A stretch of DNA of 64,000 nucleotides from an uncultured Flavobacteriales bacterium (GTDB lineage: Bacteria > Bacteroidota > Bacteroidia > Flavobacteriales > Flavobacteriaceae): assembly GCA_913020155.1 (NCBI GenBank), contig CAJWBA010000005.1, forward strand, positions 1-64,000, written 5' to 3'. The notes beneath the pieces are model-generated. The model searched no databases, was not told the DNA's origin, and saw nothing but the letters and a program-made list of their open reading frames with translations. Of the stretch, positions 16,876 to 26,224 are shown one piece after another (position 1 is the first letter of the stretch; each line of letters begins with the position of its first letter). The position numbers and the translations under genes were made by a program.

Positions 16876-17950
16876 ATCCGTTCATATTGTTTTCCGGATA
16901 ATGAACGAACATAACCTTCCATTTTTAACTGAAATAAAAGTACTGCTCCCTTGCTAATCGACAATTTTGCTTGAAACCCTAAATCATCCAAACTTTTTTT
17001 GTTTTCTAGTAAAATAAATATGAGTTCCTACTCTTTTGTTAAACTAATAAACAATTGCTTTTGAACATTCTGGGGGGTGCTTTTAGATTCCCATCCCATC
17101 CAATAAGCCAAATCAGCTGCCGATGTATTCATATGGGCTTTATCTTTCCGAATCAAATTTAAACATCCTTCACTTTAAGAATCGATTAGCCTACCAGAAA
17201 CCGTAAAAACATCTCTCCCGAAGTAGTGCGTGCTCTGCAATAACCAAACTTCCCACTTTAATGCACGACTCAATGACCACATCAGCATGTGCTAAGCCAC
17301 CAAAAATTCGATTGCGCTTTAAAGAATCTGATTTTTCAAAATGTGAATTACTCCAAAACTATGATATAAGAGTTCCTTTTTTGCAAATTGGTTTAACATA
17401 AGTTGGTATTCCTTGGAGTAAATTTGATTAAAATCATGATCCAAACAACTACTGTTTCTAAATGTTTTTCCAAAGCCGTTTTATGGGCTACTAAATAAAT
17501 TCCTTTTGTAAATCCTGAAACAATTATCGAATGATAAACTACAAGATCATTTACGAGTTATTTGCAAAAGTCTAGGTCTTTGTTTTGGGATTTTAGGTAC
17601 TTACAATAATCTCAATATGCTCATTTTCCCTTGAACTCTTCCCTTTTTGAAATAGAACCAAAGGGACATTACCACAGAAAGCGTAGTCTCAAGGACTCTA
17701 AAGAATCAGAGTTGTTTTTTCTTTTTTTAAAACTTTTCTTCCTTAAAAATAGTCAAAAATAAATCTCAAATTTATTAAATCCCTGAAAGGGAAAAGTTCC
17801 TATTCTCTTAATTTTAAGTAAATTAATTTAACTTACTTTAAAAACAGCTTGGTCGCTTCCACGATGGTCGACTAATTTTTTTGCGGTAATGTCTCCAATT
17901 CCAGGTAAGCGATGCAACAATAAAGAGATTTTAATTTAGGTTAATTCCAT
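16872..17950 (-). pseudogene. dprA: DNA-processing protein DprA, full length but dead
   Basis: Reading across frames rebuilds almost all of DprA. From the ATG at 17950: IKISLLLHRLPGIGDITA and KKLVDH, then TFPFQGFNKFE, then the Rossmann core pieces HKTALEKHLE, RNRIFGGLAHADVVIES and SLVIAEHALL, then GRDVFTVSGRLIDS, GCLNLIRKDKAHMNTSAADL and the C-terminal winged helix ending VRSLSGKQYERI. Lesions include TAA at 17938-17936 (codon 5), a TAA after VFKVS, frameshifts near 17200 and in the centre, and a TAA in DSKSEG. DprA loads RecA onto incoming single-stranded DNA during transformation. The position beside trpS and the HU/SPOR gene suggests loss in place rather than import. Confidence 0.85.
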
Positions 17951-18014
17951 AAGGTGAAGAAATGAGGTTTGTATTGCAAATTAAAAAAATTGTCGAAACC
18001 TCTTTTAAATTGAT

Positions 18015-18022
18015 TACATTTG
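18015..18022 (+). promoter_or_regulatory. Promoter of the HU/SPOR gene
   Basis: TACATTTG matches the -7 box, with TTG at 17990-17992 as a possible -33 (22-base spacer). The box covers the TTG at 18020, so translation must start after it; GTG at 18026 is the best candidate. Confidence 0.55.
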
Positions 18023-18025
18023 AGT

Positions 18026-19027
18026 GTGGATTTAGTACAATACATAAAAGAACTTCTGTATAAATACGAATGTGTTATCATTCCGCAAATGGGTGCATTT
18101 TTAACCCAACCTTTCGCGATTCGTATTGACCGAGAGCAAGGAATTTTCTTCCCTCCGGGAAAAGAACTTTCTTTTAATGGATTATTGACTCATAATGACG
18201 GATTACTTGCCAACTACATTGCAAAACGCAAATCCATTTCCTATGAAAATGCATTTGAAAAGATACAAGTAGAAAGCCAACAATGGTTGAAAACTCTTGA
18301 TCTCGGTACAGCTGTTATCCTTAATGGTATTGGAGAATTAAAACTCAATTCAGAACAAAAAATAATTTTTTTGCCATACAATAAAGTTAATTTTGATTGG
18401 CACTCGATTGGATTAACTTCCTTTTCAAAAAAACCCATTTCAAAAATAACGGAGGCTAAACCTCCAACAAGTACAATTACCTCTAAAAACAAAGTTCCTA
18501 TGGAAAATTCAAAAAAAGAACCGTTATCGTTTACTCCTGAAAAGAAAAAAGAACGCCCTGCCTATGTAAAATATGCTGCAGTTGGTGTAATTGCCATTGC
18601 ACTAGTAGGGGCTTCTTACTTTTTTGGAAATCAATACTTAGACAGCGAGCGTTTGAAATCAACTGAAATTGCACAAGCAAAAATTAAATCCAATGTTCAA
18701 GAAGCTTCTTTTGACCTTGGCGAACTTACTTCACTCGAACTCAATATTATTTCTGAAGATGAAGTTCTGGATAATAATTCAATTGAAGTTGCAAGTGGAG
18801 AATACTTTAGTGTTATTGCCGGAAGTTTCCGTGAAGAATCCAATGCATTAAAAAAGCTGGATGAACTGAAAATGAATGGTTTTGATGATGCGAGTTTGGC
18901 AAAACAAAGTTCAGAAGGCCTGATCCGTGTGGCATATGGCAGATTTGAAACCAAAGGTGAAGCGATTAGATTGTATTACTTTGTCCTGAATACGCTAGAA
19001 GAAGAAGCTTGGTACTTGACTGAATAA
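18026..19027 (+). CDS. HU/CCDC81-like and SPOR domain membrane protein
   Basis: A 333-residue protein. Residues 1 to about 130 form an HU-like CCDC81-type domain typical of Bacteroidota (VQYIKELLYKYECVIIPQMG). A Lys/Thr-rich linker leads to one membrane helix (about 182-201, AAVGVIAIALVGASYFFG). The C-terminus (about 259-332) is a SPOR domain (YFSVIAGSFREESNALK), which binds denuded peptidoglycan at division sites. It probably links the inner membrane or nucleoid to septal wall. I chose GTG 18026 because a perfect -7 box covers the upstream TTG at 18020; the mRNA may be leaderless. The next gene inward is the convergent EnvC-like gene. Confidence 0.75.
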   Translation: MDLVQYIKELLYKYECVIIPQMGAFLTQPFAIRIDREQGIFFPPGKELSFNGLLTHNDGLLANYIAKRKSISYENAFEKIQVESQQWLKTLDLGTAVILNGIGELKLNSEQKIIFLPYNKVNFDWHSIGLTSFSKKPISKITEAKPPTSTITSKNKVPMENSKKEPLSFTPEKKKERPAYVKYAAVGVIAIALVGASYFFGNQYLDSERLKSTEIAQAKIKSNVQEASFDLGELTSLELNIISEDEVLDNNSIEVASGEYFSVIAGSFREESNALKKLDELKMNGFDDASLAKQSSEGLIRVAYGRFETKGEAIRLYYFVLNTLEEEAWYLTE

Positions 19028-19033
19028 TTTCTT

Positions 19034-20272
19034 TTACATCCTGTAAATCCAACCCTTAGGGTTAACGGGAGTACTCGCTTTAAACACACTGAATTTTAAT
19101 TCTGTTTTCCCTGTTTCAGGATTAGTAAATACTTTTCCTATGGCTTCTTTAGGTATTACTTTCTGTCCCTTGGTTACATAAACTTCTCCCAAGTTAGAGT
19201 ATGTTGTAATGTAATTCCCATGTTGAATAAGCACAGAAGGATTGCTCCCCTTAAAACCGATTATTGACATTACTTTTCCGTCAAATACTGCGCGAGCTTG
19301 AGCATTTTTTGGCGTAGCAATAGTTACTCCATTACTTTGGATTATTGCAGTTTTAACAACGGGATGGGGCTGTCTCCCAAAACGTTGAATTACCACTCCC
19401 TGTTCGACTGGCCACGGAAGTTTTCCTTTGTTTGCTATAATATTATCCGAAATCAATTGGTCTTCTGGAGTCAAACTAAATACTTTAGAATTTCTTTTTT
19501 TTCCTGCAGCTTTATTCGATGCAATAATTGCTTCCCTTATTAGTTTTTGAATTTCTTTATTGATCTCATTTGTCTTTTTTTGTTTCCTCTTGATTTGGGA
19601 AATAAAATTTCTTCCTTTCTTTTTTAATTCTTGAACTAAACTTTCTTGACTGTTTTGTTCTTGTCTGTATTGTTCTTCTGCGGCTCTATTTTGTTTAACT
19701 AAGTTTTCTTTTTTGTGTTTTTGATCAAGTAAACTAATATTCAGTTCCTGTAAGACTTGAGTCTTTTCTGATATTAACTCTCCTTGTTTCTTTCTAAAAC
19801 TTGAATATTGTTTTAAATATTGAAAACGCTTGTAGGCCTGTAAAAAATTCTCAGAAGAAAATAAAAACATCATCCTGCTCTGACCCGACTTGCTCTGGTA
19901 TGATTTTAATATCATTTCAGAATAATCCTTTTTTAATGCCTCAAGTTCTTTGCGCTGTTGACTGATTGACCGCTGATTGACATTAATTTGTTGAGTTAAA
20001 CGGTTTGCTTGTTCGTTGGTAACCCGAATCAATCTTCTACGAACATTTATCTTTAAGCTCAAATCCTCAACTTGGGTCAAGACAGATTTCTTTCTTTTCT
20101 CATTAGAAAACAATAACGTATTGATTTGTTTTATCTCTTGCTGTAATCTTTTGCGCTGAGCTTCTAAATTTTGTTGTCGCTGATCTTGAGCTAATAAGCT
20201 TTCTCCAATAAACATAAACAGCACGAGGCTTGCAATAATATTGAATGAAAAGCTTACTCTAAAACTCATCAT
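19034..20272 (-). CDS. EnvC-like murein hydrolase activator, degenerate M23
   Basis: A 412-residue exported protein. After a signal peptide (to about 28, ESLLAQ) comes a long coiled coil (about 30-260, rich in Gln, Lys and Glu), then a C-terminal LytM/M23 domain. The domain keeps the fold (IQHGNYITTYSNLGEVYV, KGQKV) but lacks the zinc ligands: the H-x3-D and H-x-H motifs are not seen, and the last is replaced by LKFSVF. This is the EnvC/NlpD situation, in which an inactive LytM domain activates amidases at the septum. It overlaps the DUF4292 gene by four bases and closes the dut operon. Confidence 0.8.
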   Translation of the reverse strand: MMSFRVSFSFNIIASLVLFMFIGESLLAQDQRQQNLEAQRKRLQQEIKQINTLLFSNEKRKKSVLTQVEDLSLKINVRRRLIRVTNEQANRLTQQINVNQRSISQQRKELEALKKDYSEMILKSYQSKSGQSRMMFLFSSENFLQAYKRFQYLKQYSSFRKKQGELISEKTQVLQELNISLLDQKHKKENLVKQNRAAEEQYRQEQNSQESLVQELKKKGRNFISQIKRKQKKTNEINKEIQKLIREAIIASNKAAGKKRNSKVFSLTPEDQLISDNIIANKGKLPWPVEQGVVIQRFGRQPHPVVKTAIIQSNGVTIATPKNAQARAVFDGKVMSIIGFKGSNPSVLIQHGNYITTYSNLGEVYVTKGQKVIPKEAIGKVFTNPETGKTELKFSVFKASTPVNPKGWIYRM

Positions 20273-21057
20273 AAACGAAGTTTTTTGTATCCCTTCGGAA
20301 TGGTAAATGGAACCGATAGATTTTTGGGGAAATCTGTCCGTATAAAATCCAAACTGATTTGAACTAAATTAGACCCGTCAAAAATTGAAATTATGATTTC
20401 TTTTGGAAGTGTTTTGCCTTCCATTTTTTGATACTTTGGATATTTGATGCTTAAAGATTGTGATGTCCCTGAAACGATGAAGCGTTGCTCTTTCAAACGA
20501 AAATTACTTGGATCAAAAAAATAGGTTGGACGAAATTGTTCGTTCTTTCGTTTAGGAATCAAAACGTAATATTGGGGATGATCAATGCGATCGAACTTTT
20601 CTTCATTCATGTTATTGGTAATTGGGTTTCCAAGTAAAACATTTTGTATGTCCTGAAAAGTAAAACTCGTTCCCAATTGTTCGTTGATAAAACTCATATT
20701 CCCATCATAAAATGTTTTCTGGAATTTTTCGTAAAACACTACACGATTGGGTGTAATCAATAGCTTGGCAATGGGGACCAGTATGGAGGCACTGATCCAA
20801 AGGGTCTTGTCGAACTCCATGCGAAGGTTTAAATTAATTTGTTGTTCTCTATTGCCGTCTTTATATTGAGCCTTTACACGGGCTCTAAAGGTTTTTGTTT
20901 TTGTCGAAGCTTTTTCAATTTTTTTAGCTAATGATTTAATTTCAACCTTTTTGACAGGTTGTTTTGTTGGTAAAACAGAAACTGATTTACAACTAAATAC
21001 AACTACAAGTAATAATAGTAATGCAAAGTAGAAAATAAAGTTTAGTGCTTTTTTCAT
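20269..21057 (-). CDS. DUF4292 lipoprotein
   Basis: A 262-residue lipoprotein (VVFSC, Cys23). The body matches DUF4292 of Bacteroidota: FRARVKAQYKDGNREQQ, LRMEFDKTLWISAS and ILVPIAKLLITPNRVVFYEK, followed by a beta-rich C-terminus. The fold recalls LolB/outer-membrane lipoprotein carrier proteins, but that relation is inference. It overlaps its neighbours on both sides by four bases, so its dose is tied to the nucleotidyltransferase and EnvC-like genes, consistent with an envelope role. Confidence 0.75.
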   Translation of the reverse strand: MKKALNFIFYFALLLLLVVVFSCKSVSVLPTKQPVKKVEIKSLAKKIEKASTKTKTFRARVKAQYKDGNREQQINLNLRMEFDKTLWISASILVPIAKLLITPNRVVFYEKFQKTFYDGNMSFINEQLGTSFTFQDIQNVLLGNPITNNMNEEKFDRIDHPQYYVLIPKRKNEQFRPTYFFDPSNFRLKEQRFIVSGTSQSLSIKYPKYQKMEGKTLPKEIIISIFDGSNLVQISLDFIRTDFPKNLSVPFTIPKGYKKLRL

Positions 21058-22070
21058 ATGATTTCGGTATGATCTCCGATACTGATTTGAGTAAATTTAC
21101 CATCAAACGTTACTTGATTTCCAATCATGGCTTGATTCAATGTTGCGTTTGAAATTCGACTGTTATTCTGAATTAAACTGTTCGTTATTATGGCATTCTC
21201 AATAACCGTTCCAGTTCCAACTGAAACTCCTGGGCCTAGGGAGGAGTTTTTTAGCTGAACATTTGGTCCAACATAACAAGGAGGTGTAATTTTAGTGTTT
21301 TCAATTTGTGCTGAGGGATGAATCATTTCTTTGCCTTCTGCTTCCAAAAACCCAAGCATTTTGGTGTTTGTTTCTAAAGTAATTTGTTTGTTCCCACAAT
21401 CCATCCATTCGTTAACCTCGCCTGGTAAAAACAAATTTCCTGCTTTCATCATACGTTTTATCCCGTCATTGATTTGATATTCTCCCCCATGGGTAAATTT
21501 TTCGTCTAAGACCGTTTGTAATGATTTTTTTAGTTTTTCGATTTCCTTAAAATAATAAATCCCGATAACCGCTAAATCAGAGACAAAGGATTTGGGCTTT
21601 TCTAACAATTCTGTAATCGCTCCATCAGAATTTAATTGAACCACACCATAGGCTTCGGGTTTTTGAACTTTTTTAACCCAAATGATACTATCTGCTTTGG
21701 GATTCAAAGAAAACTTTGCCCGAATAAGCGTATCTGCATATGCTACAACTGCTGGCCCCAAAAGTGAAGGCTCAGCACACATAATTGCATGTCCTGTTCC
21801 CAAAGGTTCAAGTTGACGATAAATTGTTCCTTTGGCTCCAATTTCTTTGGCTAATTCTATTAATTGATCTACAATTTCTTTCCCAAAAAATGCAGGGTCA
21901 CCTAAAACAAATGCAACCTCTTCAATAGGTTGTTTTACAACATCTGCAATGTCTCGAACCAATTGTTCTACAATCGGAACCCCAGCAACGGGAATTAAAG
22001 GTTTAGGAACTGTTAAAGTATGTGGGCGAAGTCGAGATCCTCTTCCTGCCATGGGTACAATAATTTTCAT
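21054..22070 (-). CDS. Sugar-1-phosphate nucleotidyltransferase with left-handed beta-helix
   Basis: A 338-residue cytoplasmic enzyme. The N-terminal NTP-transferase domain has the glycine-rich loop MAGRGSRLRPHT (7-18) and the PKPLIPV motif. The C-terminus (about 245-338) has hexapeptide repeats forming a left-handed beta helix (IHPSAQIENTKI, VGPNVQLKNSSLG), as in GlmU- and RmlA-long-type enzymes. It should make a nucleotide sugar from a sugar 1-phosphate and NTP. Glucose, mannose or N-acetylglucosamine 1-phosphate cannot be told apart from sequence alone. It is six bases downstream of dut and overlaps the DUF4292 gene. Confidence 0.78.
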   Translation of the reverse strand: MKIIVPMAGRGSRLRPHTLTVPKPLIPVAGVPIVEQLVRDIADVVKQPIEEVAFVLGDPAFFGKEIVDQLIELAKEIGAKGTIYRQLEPLGTGHAIMCAEPSLLGPAVVAYADTLIRAKFSLNPKADSIIWVKKVQKPEAYGVVQLNSDGAITELLEKPKSFVSDLAVIGIYYFKEIEKLKKSLQTVLDEKFTHGGEYQINDGIKRMMKAGNLFLPGEVNEWMDCGNKQITLETNTKMLGFLEAEGKEMIHPSAQIENTKITPPCYVGPNVQLKNSSLGPGVSVGTGTVIENAIITNSLIQNNSRISNATLNQAMIGNQVTFDGKFTQISIGDHTEII

Positions 22071-22076
22071 GTGGTA

Positions 22077-22514
22077 TTATTCTTTTCCAGTGCTTCCAAA
22101 ACCACCAGAGCCACGTTCGGTGGTTTCCAGAGTTTCCTGAAGTTTCCAAGCTGCTTGTTCGTATTTCGCTATGACTAATTGTGCTATGCGTTCTCCAGGT
22201 TGAATAGTAAACGGTTCATTGGATAGGTTGACTAAAATTACGCCTATTTCACCACGGTAATCAGCATCTATAGTTCCAGGAGCGTTAAGTACACTTATTC
22301 CATGCTTAGCGGAAAGTCCACTTCTTGGGCGTACTTGAGCCTCATAGCCTTCGGGTAAAGCCATTTTAAGGCCCGTTCGTATTATTACTCGTTCTAAAGA
22401 ACCTAATGTAATTGAGTTTGCTGTTTTTGCCCGTAGATCTACCCCTGCAGAGTTTGCTGTTGCAAAACTTGGTAGATCATACATACTTTCATTTATGATG
22501 GGTACGGTTATCAT
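22077..22514 (-). CDS. dut: Deoxyuridine 5'-triphosphate nucleotidohydrolase
   Basis: A 145-residue trimeric dUTPase, which hydrolyses dUTP to dUMP and keeps uracil out of DNA. All five family motifs are present: [19 protein letters not shown], the catalytic [24 protein letters not shown] and the C-terminal [10 protein letters not shown] arm. I start at the ATG at 22514 ([10 protein letters not shown]); the longer frame adds 15 residues not typical of the family. First gene of the dut, nucleotidyltransferase, DUF4292, EnvC-like operon. A seven-of-eight -7 box (TATTTTTA) lies just upstream. Confidence 0.93.
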   Translation of the reverse strand: MITVPIINESMYDLPSFATANSAGVDLRAKTANSITLGSLERVIIRTGLKMALPEGYEAQVRPRSGLSAKHGISVLNAPGTIDADYRGEIGVILVNLSNEPFTIQPGERIAQLVIAKYEQAAWKLQETLETTERGSGGFGSTGKE

Positions 22515-22601
22515 CTTTTCATTTTTAATACCCTCTAAAAATACAAAAAAGAACGGCATAAAGCGGAAGGCTGAGCCAAAGAAAATATTACTTACAAACA
22601 G

Positions 22602-22636
22602 AAAAACCCTTTGCTAAAAAACAAGCATAGGGTTTT
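22602..22636 (-). terminator. Probable intrinsic terminator upstream of dut
   Basis: On the minus strand AAAACCCT-AT-GCT pairs with AGC-AA-AGGGTTTT and is followed by a broken T-tract (TTTTTCTGTTTG). It lies just after the stop of the small decayed gene at 22657-22804 and would insulate dut from read-through. Confidence 0.45.
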
Positions 22637-22656
22637 ACTTTCAAGTTTTAATGTAA

Positions 22657-22804
22657 TTATAATTTCTTTTTAACACGTTCTTCAACAAATCCACGAGCTT
22701 CTTTAAAGCCCTATTTTTTAATAGCTTTTTCCTTGTTTATTAATTTTTTTGTGGTTTAAACTTTAGTACTTACGAATGCAAAGTATTTTTATGGTTTTTG
22801 ACAT
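22657..22804 (-). pseudogene. Small decayed gene
   Basis: An ATG at 22804 starts MSKTIKILCIRKY, then comes a TAA, then after a frame change NKEKAIKK, a TAG, and GFKEARGFVEERVKKKL ending in TAA at 22659-22657. Together this would be a basic protein of about 48 residues. The terminator-like hairpin directly downstream supports a former gene. I do not recognise it, and chance open frames in AT-rich DNA remain possible. Confidence 0.3.
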
Positions 22805-23207
22805 TTATATAAAAAAATGAGCCTTAAAAAAAGCCTTTATTAGAAGGTCCTATTTCACCAAAACCTCAAAGAGAACTTTTATCTTACTTTATTATAATTT
22901 TATTTTCTGTTGTTTTATAACAATCAGATTATTTTAAGTGCTTGAATTGGATAAAGTGTTGGATTTCTTTCTGAAAAGGTATTATCCCAAAATTTGATTT
23001 GATTTTTAATGAAAGAGTTAAATTAATTTGTACAGTTAAAAATATATTATTTTAAAATAATCACAATTCTTAATACTTTGTCAGTTATTATTTCTTACAA
23101 TACTAAATTAATTTTTCTTAACATCTTTTTAAAAGGAAGTTAAAGTGGGGATAATTTTTTAATTTCTTTAAACTTTTTAGCTTTTAAGAAATTATTACTC
23201 TAAAAAA
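22805..23207. other. AT-rich intergenic stretch, nothing recognised
   Basis: About 400 bases between the small decayed gene and atpG. I see no open frame of note, no clear -7 box and no GC-containing hairpin. It may hold the 3' untranslated region of the ATP synthase transcript. Confidence 0.5.
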
Positions 23208-24071
23208 TTATGCCTTCAGGGCTTCTGCTCCGCCAACTATTTCTAGTATTTCATTTGTTATTGATGCTTGACGCGCCTGGTTGTAGGTCAATTTTAATTG
23301 ATCTCTGAGGTCAGTAGCATTATCTGTTGCTTTGTGCATGGCGGTCATTCTGGCTCCATGCTCGCTTGCGAAAGAATCTCGTAATGCTTTAAACAATTGC
23401 ATTTTAATACTTTTAGGTAATAACTCGTCTACAATAGCTTCTTGGTTGGGTTCAAAAATATAATCGGTAGAAGTTTTAGTATTTTCGTTTTGAGTTGAAA
23501 TAATTGGTAATAAGGTTTCGGTTGTTGCTATTTGAGTCGCCGCATTTTTAAATCGGTTGTAAACAACTTCAATAAGGTCGAATTTTTTATCTGTAAAAGA
23601 TTTCATAAAACCTTCCGCTAATTCACTAGTATTAGAAAATGTCAATTGATCAAAAATATCGTTGTTATTTTCTTCTATTGAAAAAGATTTTTGGAGAATA
23701 TCATTTCCTTTTTTTCCAAGGGTGGTTAAACTAACATTTTTATTTGCGTAGGTTGTTTCTACTTTCTTGGTAACCTCTTTTATTACACTTGAATTAAAAC
23801 CACCACATAAACCACGATTAGATGTTATTGCTATGATTAGGACGTTTTGAACAGCTCTTTTCTCTGTGTATGGATTTTGAGTATTACCATCAATAGAACT
23901 GCTCAAGTTCTGAATCAATTCGGTTAGTTTATCTGAATATGGTCGCATGGCCATAATGGCATCTTGAGCTTGCTTGAGCTTTGCAGCGGATACCATTTTC
24001 ATTGCTGAAGTAATTTGCATGGTCGATGAAACCGATGCAATCCTATTCCGTATCTCTTTTAAATTAGCCAT
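23208..24071 (-). CDS. atpG: ATP synthase F1 subunit gamma
   Basis: A 287-residue gamma subunit, the rotor shaft of F1. The N-terminal helix (MANLKEIRNRIASVSST, MQITSAMKMVSAAKL) and the C-terminal helix (ARMTAMHKATDNATDL, NQARQASITNEILEIVGGA) that form the coiled-coil shaft are conserved, with ITSNRGLCGGFN in the globular part. Last gene of the run, 12 bases after atpA. No atpD or atpC follows, as expected for Bacteroidota, where beta and epsilon lie at a separate locus. Confidence 0.96.
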   Translation of the reverse strand: MANLKEIRNRIASVSSTMQITSAMKMVSAAKLKQAQDAIMAMRPYSDKLTELIQNLSSSIDGNTQNPYTEKRAVQNVLIIAITSNRGLCGGFNSSVIKEVTKKVETTYANKNVSLTTLGKKGNDILQKSFSIEENNNDIFDQLTFSNTSELAEGFMKSFTDKKFDLIEVVYNRFKNAATQIATTETLLPIISTQNENTKTSTDYIFEPNQEAIVDELLPKSIKMQLFKALRDSFASEHGARMTAMHKATDNATDLRDQLKLTYNQARQASITNEILEIVGGAEALKA

Positions 24072-24083
24072 ACTAATATTCGT

Positions 24084-25661
24084 TTATTCAAATTGAGCTG
24101 CTGTTTCTTTTGCAACACTGTTTAATGTGTCCAAAACTTCATCAGTTAATTTTCCTGCCTTAATTGTATCTAAAACACTTCTGTGCTTGCTGTTCAATGT
24201 TTCAATAAAGATTTTTTCAAAGGCCTTTACTTGATCAACGGGAACGCTTCTCAATAAATTTTTGGATCCTGCATAAATTATCGCCGTTTGATCTTCAACA
24301 GTGTAAGGGTCATTTTGAGCTTGCTTCAATATCTCAACATTACGACGTCCTTTTTCAATAACATTCAAAGTTACTGCATCAAGATCCGACCCAAATTTAG
24401 CAAATGCCTCAAGTTCACGGAACTGAGCCTGGTCTAATTTTAAAGTGCTCGATACTTTTTTCATTGATTTGATCTGAGCTGAACCACCTACACGTGATAC
24501 CGAGATACCTACGTTAATTGCGGGACGAACTCCTGAGTTAAACAAATCTGACTCCAAGAAAATCTGGCCATCTGTAATCGAAATTACATTGGTTGGAATG
24601 TATGCAGATACATCTCCTGCTTGGGTCTCAATAATTGGAAGTGCTGTTAGAGAACCTCCTCCTTTGATTTTATCTTTTAGTGAATCTGGAAGGTCATTCA
24701 TCCCTTTAGCAATATTATCGTCAGCAATAACTTTTGCTGCACGCTCCAATAAACGAGAGTGTAAATAAAATACATCTCCAGGATAAGCTTCACGTCCTGG
24801 TGGACGACGTAACAATAAAGATACCTCACGGTAAGCCACCGCTTGTTTGGACAAATCATCGTAAATAATCAAGGCTGGACGACCTGTATCTCTAAAATAC
24901 TCTCCAATTGCTGCTCCTGCGAAAGGGGCATAAACCTGCATTGGTGCTGGATCAGATGCGTTTGCTGCAACAATTGTTGTATAAGCCAATGCGCCTTTAT
25001 CTTCTAATACTTTCGCAATCCCTGCTACTGTTGAGGCTTTTTGACCAATAGCAACATAGATACAATAAACGGGTTCACCAGCATCGTAAAATTCTTTTTG
25101 ATTCAAAATGGTGTCAATACAAACTGTTGTTTTCCCAGTTTGACGGTCACCAATAACTAATTCACGTTGCCCTCTACCAACTGGAATCATTGCGTCAATA
25201 GACTTGATTCCCGTTTGCATGGGTTCGTTTACAGGCTGACGATAAATAACCCCTGGTGCTTTTCGCTCTAAAGGCATTTCAAACAATTCTCCTTCTAAAG
25301 ATCCTTTTCCGTCAATTGGGTTTCCAAGAGTGTCAACTACACGACCTGATATCCCGTCTCCTATTTTGATAGAAGCAATACGCTCAGTGCGTTTTACGGT
25401 ATCTCCTTCAGAAATTTCTTTTGAAGGGCCCAAAAGTACCACTCCAACATTATCTTCTTCTAAATTCAAAACCATTCCTTCAAGTCCAGAATCAAATCGA
25501 ACTAATTCTCCGTATTGAACATTAGAAAGTCCGTAAACACGAGCGATTCCGTCTCCTACTTGAAGAACTGTTCCTACTTCGTCAAGTGAAGCTAATGATT
25601 CAAATCCTGAGATTTGGTCTTTTAAAATTGCTGAAACTTCAGCGGGTTTAATTGCTGCCAT
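24084..25661 (-). CDS. atpA: ATP synthase F1 subunit alpha
   Basis: A 525-residue alpha subunit forming the non-catalytic nucleotide sites of F1. The P-loop GDRQTGKT is at 171-178, the [19 protein letters not shown] Walker B region follows, and the arginine-finger segment ([12 protein letters not shown]) is intact. Length is slightly long, as is usual in Bacteroidota. It sits 16 bases downstream of atpH. Confidence 0.97.
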   Translation of the reverse strand: MAAIKPAEVSAILKDQISGFESLASLDEVGTVLQVGDGIARVYGLSNVQYGELVRFDSGLEGMVLNLEEDNVGVVLLGPSKEISEGDTVKRTERIASIKIGDGISGRVVDTLGNPIDGKGSLEGELFEMPLERKAPGVIYRQPVNEPMQTGIKSIDAMIPVGRGQRELVIGDRQTGKTTVCIDTILNQKEFYDAGEPVYCIYVAIGQKASTVAGIAKVLEDKGALAYTTIVAANASDPAPMQVYAPFAGAAIGEYFRDTGRPALIIYDDLSKQAVAYREVSLLLRRPPGREAYPGDVFYLHSRLLERAAKVIADDNIAKGMNDLPDSLKDKIKGGGSLTALPIIETQAGDVSAYIPTNVISITDGQIFLESDLFNSGVRPAINVGISVSRVGGSAQIKSMKKVSSTLKLDQAQFRELEAFAKFGSDLDAVTLNVIEKGRRNVEILKQAQNDPYTVEDQTAIIYAGSKNLLRSVPVDQVKAFEKIFIETLNSKHRSVLDTIKAGKLTDEVLDTLNSVAKETAAQFE

Positions 25662-25677
25662 AGTATTTATTTAAACT

Positions 25678-26223
25678 CTATAAATTGGTTTTTGTCAATT
25701 GTCTTTTAAGTGTATCTAATTGATTGACTACACTTGCATTGTATTGTAAATCTCCTATTCGTAAAATAAATCCCCCTATTATGGAAGGATCTACAACATT
25801 AGTGAGTATTAAAGTTGCTGAAGATAGTTCTTTAGCTTTATTGAGTATTGTTTTTTCAAGGGCTTTTGACAAAGGGACTACAGTGGTTACAATCGCTTTT
25901 TGTTTGCCTTGCTGTATTTGGTGAAGGGCAATAAATTGCTCAGCAACCTGATCAAATAAATTGATTCGGTTGTTGGCTGCTAGTGTGTTTACTAAGTTTT
26001 TACTCCCCTCTGATAAAGAACTAAAAACCTTAAAAACCGTTTCTACTTTTGTTTCTGTTGAAAGTATTGGGTTGTCCAAAAAATCAACTAAGTTTTGGTT
26101 TGTAGAACAAGCATCGATAACATTTACCATATCTTGATCAATAGCAGAGGCATTTCCCTGATCTATTGAAAGACTTAGAGTAGCTTTAGCGTAGCGAAAT
26201 GCGGCACGGTTATTTTTCATCAA
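25678..26223 (-). CDS. atpH: ATP synthase F1 subunit delta
   Basis: A 181-residue delta (OSCP) subunit that ties the alpha3beta3 head to the b stalk. The N-terminal helical bundle (RAAFRYAKATLSLS) and C-terminal motif DPSIIGGFILRIGDLQYNASV are characteristic. The gene lies one base after atpF, so translation is probably coupled. Confidence 0.92.
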   Translation of the reverse strand: MMKNNRAAFRYAKATLSLSIDQGNASAIDQDMVNVIDACSTNQNLVDFLDNPILSTETKVETVFKVFSSLSEGSKNLVNTLAANNRINLFDQVAEQFIALHQIQQGKQKAIVTTVVPLSKALEKTILNKAKELSSATLILTNVVDPSIIGGFILRIGDLQYNASVVNQLDTLKRQLTKTNL

Positions 26224-26224
26224 T

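Noticed and set aside
16872-17950. Sequencing error as the cause of the broken dprA, GNAT and monooxygenase frames
   Set aside because: Each has several lesions within about 0.4-1.4 kb, while neighbouring long genes (recA, trpS, atpA, mnmG, rnr) are uninterrupted.
23160-23194. Inverted repeat TAATTTCTT/AAGAAATTA after atpG as a terminator
   Set aside because: The stem is almost all A/T, the loop is long, and on the transcribed strand it is followed by an A-tract, not T.
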